Shown: positions 58,680-64,000 of the stretch, one piece after another
How the letters are laid out: every line of letters starts with the position of its first letter
Position numbering within the stretch: the first letter of the stretch is position 1
Source: Pectobacterium polonicum
GTDB lineage: Bacteria > Pseudomonadota > Gammaproteobacteria > Enterobacterales > Enterobacteriaceae
DNA length: 64,000 nt
NCBI RefSeq assembly: GCF_005497185.1
Contig: NZ_RJTN01000011.1
Location: 84,618-148,617 of the forward strand
Direction of reading: 5' to 3'
Translations under genes and position numbers: made by a program
Notes under the pieces: model-generated
What the model saw: only the letters and a program-made list of their open reading frames with translations
The model's database searches: none
What the model was told of the DNA's origin: nothing

Positions 58680-59135
58680 TTAGCTACGGCCGGAGTGGCC
58701 GAAGCCGCCTTCTCCACGTTCGCTGCCGACGAAATCTTCGACCAGATTAAATTCAGCCTGAACGACGGGCACAAAAACCATCTGCGCGATGCGTTCGCCC
58801 GGTTCAACCGTAAACGATTGTTGACCACGATTCCAGACGGAAACCATTAGTTGCCCTTGATAGTCTGAATCGATCAGCCCCACCAGGTTCCCCAGCACTA
58901 CGCCGTGCTTGTGGCCCAGTCCAGAGCGAGGAAGGATCACCGCCGCCAGTCCGGTATCGGCAATGTGAATCGCCAGCCCAGTTGGAATCAGGGTCGTTTC
59001 CCCTGCTTTGAGCTCAATGGCCTGATCCAGACAGGCACGCAGATCGAGCCCGGCAGAACCCGGAGTAGCATAGGTTGGTAACGGGAATTGCTGCCCAACA
59101 CGTGGGTCAACAATCTTAACGTCGATTTTTTTCAT
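58680..59135 (-). CDS. dut: dUTP diphosphatase
   Basis: A 151-residue trimeric enzyme that hydrolyses dUTP to dUMP, keeping uracil out of DNA and supplying thymidylate synthesis. All five motifs are seen: [41 protein letters not shown] and the C-terminal [13 protein letters not shown] 59135 (MKKIDVKI) is used; ATG 59138 directly precedes it. It overlaps the end of coaBC by 20 bases. Confidence 0.97.
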   Translation of the reverse strand: MKKIDVKIVDPRVGQQFPLPTYATPGSAGLDLRACLDQAIELKAGETTLIPTGLAIHIADTGLAAVILPRSGLGHKHGVVLGNLVGLIDSDYQGQLMVSVWNRGQQSFTVEPGERIAQMVFVPVVQAEFNLVEDFVGSERGEGGFGHSGRS

Positions 59136-60363
59136 CATAACGGCTGATAATCTCATCGATTAATTTTTGGCCAAGAAGACGCTTGTCGCACTGCGGCAAC
59201 GATGTGTCTCCATCTTGCCAGAAAAGATGTAACGCATTGGTTTCACTGTTAAAACCATGCCCGGAAAGAGAGACGTTGTTCGCGCAAATCAGGTCCAATT
59301 TTTTACGCGCCAGTTTCTGCCGGGCGTATTCTTCCACATTCTGGGTTTCGGCAGCAAACCCGACAACATAAGGACGATTTTCCGTCATGGCTGCGACACC
59401 GGCGATAATATCTGGATTTTTGACCAGAGTGAGAGTCATTTCATCGCCCTGCTGATTCTGTTTTTTGATCTTCTCATCGGCGATATGTTTGGCACGATAG
59501 TCGGCAACCGCAGCGCAGCCGATAACAATGTGCTGCTGAGCCGCGTGTGCCATCACCGCGTGCGCCATCTCCAGCGCGCTGCCGACATCAATACGTGTGA
59601 CGCCCTGTGGCGTGGCGAGCGAAACCGGGCCGCTTACCAGTGTGACATTCGCGCCACGGGCTGCCGCAGCCTGCGCGATAGCAAAGCCCATTTTCCCGGA
59701 GCTGTGATTGGTGATAAAGCGAACTGGGTCCAGTGCTTCTCTCGTCGGCCCGGCGGTGACCAGAATATTCAGATGTTGCAGATCGTTGATGGCAGAAAAA
59801 TGACGTTGTGCTAACCCGACAATCTCCAGTGGGTCGATCATGCGGCCTGGCCCAACGTCACCACATGCCTGACTGCCGCTATCTGGCCCCCAAATCGGTA
59901 AACCGCGAGCGGCCAGCGTGCGCAGGTTGTCCTGCGTGGGCTCTGCGCGATACATCTGCTGATTCATTGCCGGGACAACGGCGATAGAGGCGGATGTCGC
60001 CAGACAAAGGGTGGTCAATAGGTCGTTCGCCATGCCAGCGGCGACGCGGGCGATCAGGTCAGCGGTGGCAGGAGCGAGAATGACTAAATCAGCCCATTTC
60101 CCTAACTCGATGTGACCCATTGAGGCTTCCGCGGCGGGGTCGAGCAGGTCGTCTGATACGGGATAGCCAGAGACGGCTTGCAGCGTCAGTGGTGTGATGA
60201 AAGCTTTAGCGGCAGATGTCATGACAACCCGCACGTCGGCTCCGCCATCGCGCAGACGCCGTACCAGTTCCGGGCACTTGTACGCAGCGATGCCGCCACT
60301 GATACCCAGCACGATTCGTTTGCCGGAGAGTGCATTCAGGCTGGAAAATTCCGTCATCATCAT
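59116..60363 (-). CDS. coaBC: Bifunctional phosphopantothenoylcysteine decarboxylase/synthetase
   Basis: A 415-residue two-domain enzyme of coenzyme A synthesis. The N-terminal flavoprotein half (CoaC) decarboxylates; it has the PAMNQQMYR motif and the active Cys in [13 protein letters not shown]. The C-terminal half (CoaB) joins 4'-phosphopantothenate and cysteine using CTP ([25 protein letters not shown]; Asn in NHSSGK). Three tandem ATGs (60363, 60360, 60357) leave the start open by two codons. It is divergent from radC. Confidence 0.97.
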   Translation of the reverse strand: MMMTEFSSLNALSGKRIVLGISGGIAAYKCPELVRRLRDGGADVRVVMTSAAKAFITPLTLQAVSGYPVSDDLLDPAAEASMGHIELGKWADLVILAPATADLIARVAAGMANDLLTTLCLATSASIAVVPAMNQQMYRAEPTQDNLRTLAARGLPIWGPDSGSQACGDVGPGRMIDPLEIVGLAQRHFSAINDLQHLNILVTAGPTREALDPVRFITNHSSGKMGFAIAQAAAARGANVTLVSGPVSLATPQGVTRIDVGSALEMAHAVMAHAAQQHIVIGCAAVADYRAKHIADEKIKKQNQQGDEMTLTLVKNPDIIAGVAAMTENRPYVVGFAAETQNVEEYARQKLARKKLDLICANNVSLSGHGFNSETNALHLFWQDGDTSLPQCDKRLLGQKLIDEIISRYDEKNRR

Positions 60364-60456
60364 GGTCCGATTGAAAGTCAGAAGAGCCGCTATTTTACCA
60401 TAACCTTGCGGTTAGATAAGAATCTTAAGGCTGTTGCTATGTTTCCCTAAGAAGAT

Positions 60457-60472
60457 TGCGAGGCGCCTCGCA
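60457..60472. other. 16-bp perfect palindrome between coaBC and radC
   Basis: TGCGAGGCGCCTCGCA is fully self-complementary. Flanking AAGGCTG (60427-60433) and CAGCCTT (60471-60477) can pair outside it. It lies in the shared promoter space of two divergent genes. Confidence 0.45.
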
Positions 60473-60545
60473 GCCTTTTATCGCAGGCATCGTCCTGTTT
60501 TTACGGGTGTGACATGATGCCGTCGATCGGTACAGGGAGAGGCTG

Positions 60546-61211
60546 ATGGCGTGGGAAAAGGGATTGGCACCGCGTGAAAAACTGGTGCGTTTAGGGGCGG
60601 AATCGCTGACGGATGCGGAATTGCTGGCGATTTTTTTACGCACAGGGCTACCCGGTGTGCATGTGATGCAGTTGGCCGAGAGTTTATTGGCGCAGTTTGG
60701 GTCGTTATATCAACTGATGACGGCCGAACAATCTGCGTTTCATAGCGCCAGAGGCGTAGGCATATCAAAGTATACGCAGCTTAAGGCGGTAGCAGAGTTG
60801 TCGCGGCGGTTGTTTTTCTCTCGTTTGGCGAAAGAGGACGCCATGCTAAACCCGGAAGCAACCGGTCAATATTTACAGTTGCTACTGTCGCGACGTGAGC
60901 GCGAGGTTTTTTTAGTCCTGTTTTTGGATAATCAACACCATGTTATTCGCCATCAGGAGATGTTTGTTGGTACGATTAACAGCGTGGAAGTACACCCGCG
61001 TGAAATTGTGCGTGAAGCGCTAAAGGCGAATGCCGCCGCGCTGATTTTGGCGCATAATCACCCGTCGGGAAAAGCGGAGCCGAGTCAGGCTGACCGTGCG
61101 ATAACCGAACAGATTGTCAAAGCGTGCCTGTTAATGGAGATCCGCGTGCTCGATCATTTAGTGATTGGGCATGGCGAATACGTTTCTTTTGCCGAGCGTG
61201 GTTGGATTTAA
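60546..61211 (+). CDS. radC: RadC family JAB-domain protein YicR
   Basis: A 221-residue protein with an N-terminal helix-hairpin-helix-like part and a C-terminal JAB/MPN metalloprotease-like domain carrying [15 protein letters not shown]. Despite the name, the E. coli radC mutation is now assigned to recG, and the molecular role of this protein is unresolved. It matches E. coli YicR in length and sits in the same place between coaBC and rpmB. Confidence 0.93.
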   Translation: MAWEKGLAPREKLVRLGAESLTDAELLAIFLRTGLPGVHVMQLAESLLAQFGSLYQLMTAEQSAFHSARGVGISKYTQLKAVAELSRRLFFSRLAKEDAMLNPEATGQYLQLLLSRREREVFLVLFLDNQHHVIRHQEMFVGTINSVEVHPREIVREALKANAAALILAHNHPSGKAEPSQADRAITEQIVKACLLMEIRVLDHLVIGHGEYVSFAERGWI

Positions 61212-61254
61212 CAGATATTTCCGCGATCCAATGGGATCTTTAGCTGTTCGGGAC

Positions 61255-61283
61255 TTGAGCACTTACGCTTCAGAGCGTATACT
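61255..61283 (+). promoter_or_regulatory. Sigma-70 promoter of rpmB-rpmG
   Basis: TTGAGC (61255-61260), a 17-base spacer and TATACT (61278-61283) make a near-consensus promoter about 165 bases before rpmB. It is placed directly after radC and faces the ribosomal protein genes. Confidence 0.75.
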
Positions 61284-61316
61284 ACGCCACCTTTGAGAAT
61301 CTTGGGTGTGGCGTTA

Positions 61317-61383
61317 AGAGCCTATCTCAGCAGGTTTATCCTGATGACAGAGTCTTTTCAGTGAAGTTGCTGAGATGGGCTCT
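61317..61383 (+). other. Long stem-loop in the rpmB leader
   Basis: The 16 bases at 61317-61332 (AGAGCCTATCTCAGCA) pair with 61368-61383 (TGCTGAGATGGGCTCT), with one pair being G-U in RNA, closed by a 35-base loop. It lies inside the expected untranslated leader of rpmBG. It could be an autoregulatory ribosomal-protein site or the remnant of a small mobile repeat. Confidence 0.6.
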
Positions 61384-61427
61384 AAAGCCTGACGAGGCGG
61401 CCAAACCCTATACGAAGCTCGAGCTGA

Positions 61428-61685
<258 letters not shown>

Positions 61686-61693
61686 GGAACTGA

Positions 61694-61864
<171 letters not shown>

Positions 61865-61883
61865 TTTTTGCTCCTTTATGAAA

Positions 61884-61909
61884 AACCCAGCCAAGGCTGG
61901 GTTTTTTTT
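61884..61909 (+). terminator. Terminator of rpmBG
   Basis: AACCCAGCC (61884-61892) pairs with GGCTGGGTT (61895-61903), and eight T residues follow. It is a textbook intrinsic terminator 20 bases after rpmG. Confidence 0.95.
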
Positions 61910-62084
61910 CGGCAGTTGTCTGTCAGGCACGTGTCGATTTGTCTTAACTGATTTGTTTTAATCGCTGTGGGTAAAATATGTCGGCGATAGCGTTGTTTCC
62001 CGCCGTATCCCTCTGTCTTGGGGGCCATCACAGATGGTATCCTGCTGTTTATGCTAATGTAGCCACCTTCATCAGGAGACGTGC

Positions 62085-62894
62085 ATGCCTGAATTACCTG
62101 AGGTTGAAACCAGTCGTCGGGGCATTTCACCCTATCTCGTTGGTCATACCATCCTTTATGCAGAGGTGAGGAATACGCGCCTGCGCTGGCCAGTATCGGC
62201 TGAGGTTCTCTCACTGAGCGATGAGCCAGTGCTAAGCGTGCGTCGACGGGCAAAATACCTGCTGATTGAGCTCACGCGTGGCTGGATTATCGTGCATCTT
62301 GGTATGTCTGGCAGCCTGCGAGTATTGCCGGAATATACCGAACCGGAAAAGCACGATCATGTTGATTTGGTGATGGACAGCGGTAAAGTGCTGCGTTACA
62401 CCGATCCCCGGCGTTTTGGTGCCTGGCTGTGGACGGATAATCTAGAAACCTGCTCGGTCTTGGCACATCTAGGGCCGGAGCCATTAGAGGCAGAGTTCTC
62501 CGCAGATTATCTCTATCAGGCTTCACGAAATAAAAAAACGGCGATCAAACAGTGGATTATGGATAACAAAGTGGTCGTTGGCGTAGGCAATATTTACGCG
62601 AGCGAATCGCTGTTTGCTGCGGGTATCCATCCTGACAGAACGGCTGGATCGTTAAATGAAAACGATGCAGCCGTATTGGTTCGTGTGATTAAACAGGTGC
62701 TACAGCTTTCGATTGAGCAGGGTGGCACGACGCTGCGTGACTTTTTGCAATCAGATGGCAAACCCGGTTATTTCGCGCAGGAGCTGCGAGTCTATGGCCG
62801 CAACGGTGAACCTTGTCGGACGTGCGGAACGCCGATAGAAAGCGCAAAGCATGGACAGCGCAGCACATTCTTTTGCCGCCGATGTCAGCATTAA
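62085..62894 (+). CDS. mutM: Formamidopyrimidine-DNA glycosylase
   Basis: A 269-residue base-excision repair enzyme that removes 8-oxoguanine and formamidopyrimidines and nicks the abasic site. Catalytic Pro and Glu are at the very N-terminus ([13 protein letters not shown]). Near the C-terminus the zinc finger CRTCGTP...FFCRRC binds DNA. It matches E. coli MutM in length. ATG 62085 follows CAGGAGACGTGC. An insertion sequence begins 3 bases after its stop. Confidence 0.97.
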   Translation: MPELPEVETSRRGISPYLVGHTILYAEVRNTRLRWPVSAEVLSLSDEPVLSVRRRAKYLLIELTRGWIIVHLGMSGSLRVLPEYTEPEKHDHVDLVMDSGKVLRYTDPRRFGAWLWTDNLETCSVLAHLGPEPLEAEFSADYLYQASRNKKTAIKQWIMDNKVVVGVGNIYASESLFAAGIHPDRTAGSLNENDAAVLVRVIKQVLQLSIEQGGTTLRDFLQSDGKPGYFAQELRVYGRNGEPCRTCGTPIESAKHGQRSTFFCRRCQH

Positions 62895-62897
62895 TAT

Positions 62898-63999
62898 TAT
62901 ACCCGTGATCATTGAAGATGCTTGATTTTATGTGACGAGAAGATCAAGCTCATCCACTATGAAGATATTTATTACCGACGAACAGAAAGCCGAACTTGAG
63001 CACCTTCATGACACCACTCGTGATGGTCGTGTTCGTGACCGCATTAAAGCCGTCCTTCTTGCCTCAGAAGGCTGGACTTCTGCGATGATTGCGCAGGCTC
63101 TGCGTCTGCACGAAACGACGGTAAACCAACATATCAACGATTACGTCAACACCCGCAAACTCAAGCCTGAAAACGGCGGCTCTAACAGCATGCTCAGCGC
63201 CACTCAAACTACAAGCCTCATCAGTCAGTTATCTCTGCATCTGTTCCATCATACTCGCGATATCGTGGCTTATGTTGAACTGCGCTGGGCAATCCGGTTC
63301 AGTATCCCCGGCATGAACAAGTGGCTGCACCGTCAGGGTTTCACTTACAAAAAACCAGCGGGTATACCCCATAAATTCAGTGAGCAAAAACAGAAGCAGT
63401 TCATTGAATATTATGAAAATTTAAAGAAAACGGCAGGTAATGAACCGATTCTGTTTATCGATGCAGTGCATCCGACACAGGCGACAAAGCTCAGTTATGG
63501 ATGGATACGAAAAGGACATAAAAAGTCAGTGAAAACAACGGGAAGCCGAACCCGTCTGAATATACTGGGTGCACTAAATCTGAGCGATATCAGCCGCACA
63601 GTTATTCACGATTACAAAACGATTAATGACTACAATATTGCTCTTTTTTTCATTGAGATACGTAAACGTTACCCCGATTATCGGCAGAAAATCCATGTGA
63701 TACTGGACGGAGCGGGTTATCACCGAACCCAATTGATTAAAGACTGGGCTTTTGTCGTGAATATAGACCTTCACTATTTACCGCCTTACAGTCCGAATCT
63801 GAATGCGATAGAGCGCTTATGGAAAGTGATGAACGAGCATGCTCGGAATAATCGCTATTTTGAAAACACGCACGACTTTAGGAATGCAATATTCAATTTT
63901 TTCTCAACCACGCTGCCAGAAATAGCGGACTCGCTGACATCCAGAATTCACGATCGCTTTCAGGTGCTCAAACCTGCATCTTGAGGTTTATTGGGTATA
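62898..63999 (+). mobile_element. IS630-family insertion sequence
   Basis: A complete element of about 1.1 kb. The left end starts TATACCCGTGATCATTGAAG at 62898 and the right end (read inward) TATACCCAATAAACCTCAAG from 63999; both then continue ATGC. About 16 of 24 end positions match by hand alignment. The ends begin with TA, as expected for IS630 elements, which insert at TA and duplicate it. It carries a single intact transposase gene. It sits 3 bases after mutM and does not break a gene. Confidence 0.88.
62959..63984 (+). CDS. IS630 family transposase
   Basis: A 341-residue DDE transposase. The N-terminal helix-turn-helix (residues about 35-60: GWTSAMIAQALRLHETTVNQHI) binds the ends. The catalytic acids are Asp in LFIDAVHPTQ, Asp in HVILDGAGYH, and Glu in PPYSPNLNAIERLWK. 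The PYSPNLNxIE sequence marks the IS630/Tc1-mariner superfamily. ATG 62959 is taken; the frame opens at 62932. The gene is unbroken, so the element is probably active. Confidence 0.93.
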   Translation: MKIFITDEQKAELEHLHDTTRDGRVRDRIKAVLLASEGWTSAMIAQALRLHETTVNQHINDYVNTRKLKPENGGSNSMLSATQTTSLISQLSLHLFHHTRDIVAYVELRWAIRFSIPGMNKWLHRQGFTYKKPAGIPHKFSEQKQKQFIEYYENLKKTAGNEPILFIDAVHPTQATKLSYGWIRKGHKKSVKTTGSRTRLNILGALNLSDISRTVIHDYKTINDYNIALFFIEIRKRYPDYRQKIHVILDGAGYHRTQLIKDWAFVVNIDLHYLPPYSPNLNAIERLWKVMNEHARNNRYFENTHDFRNAIFNFFSTTLPEIADSLTSRIHDRFQVLKPAS

Positions 64000-64000
64000 T

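Noticed and set aside
61876..62253. A 125-codon minus-strand frame spanning the rpmG-mutM gap
   Set aside because: It overlaps the rpmBG terminator and the start of mutM, has no ribosome-binding site and shows no protein-like pattern.

Overview
The window is about 64 kb of an enterobacterial chromosome, almost certainly a soft-rot Pectobacterium. The evidence is the convergent, 3'-overlapping expI/expR quorum-sensing pair, a plant-pectin type carbohydrate esterase, ERIC-type repeats, and enteric-type housekeeping blocks (mtlD-mtlR, xylAB/xylFGHR, argG, rph-pyrE-slmA-dut-coaBC-radC-rpmB-rpmG-mutM) whose proteins closely resemble the Escherichia coli ones. No rRNA, tRNA or CRISPR array was seen. 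All assignments rest on reading the sequence and remembered family features; no database search was made.

Layout. 1-8.5 kb: end of the mannitol operon (mtlD, mtlR), yibL, a chemoreceptor, sodA, fdhD, aldB. 8.5-17.8 kb: wecH and the complete xylose regulon (xylB, xylA on one strand; xylF, xylG, xylH, xylR on the other). 17.9-25.3 kb: a DJ-1/PfpI protein, argG, expI/expR, a signal-less PemB/YbhC-like pectinesterase, ftrA with a divergent rhodanese, glpM. 25.8-33.9 kb: an eight-gene, translationally coupled operon: ketoacyl synthase III-like enzyme, short-chain dehydrogenase, metallo-beta-lactamase-fold hydrolase, F390/CapK-type adenylate-forming enzyme, PAP2 phosphatase, fatty-acid hydroxylase and two tandem fatty-acid desaturases. 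This is the best candidate for an uncharacterised system; it looks like a pathway for an unusual, heavily modified lipid.

34-45.5 kb: an LprI-domain secreted protein, aldA and lldD (lactaldehyde to lactate to pyruvate), a GrpB-family protein, an AI-2E-family transporter, two lipoproteins, a second chemoreceptor, an AT-rich gap, a 24-residue membrane peptide gene, a small HTH regulator with two palindromic operators, and yicC. 45.6-56.1 kb: a peptide-salvage cluster on the minus strand (dipeptide epimerase, five-part dipeptide/glutathione-type ABC importer on four genes, DmpA-type and DppA-type aminopeptidases, isoaspartyl peptidase and a LysR regulator) with a 21-bp perfect palindrome in front of its first gene. 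56.2-62.9 kb: rph to mutM housekeeping genes. 62.9-64 kb: an IS630-family insertion sequence directly behind mutM, filling the window to its last base.

Repeats tie the window together: three related elements (about 59, 265 and 201 bp) have ends like those of the IS630 copy, two of them carry an ERIC core, and all three point the same end, which contains a -10-like box, at the start of a gene (yibL, the lipid operon, rph).
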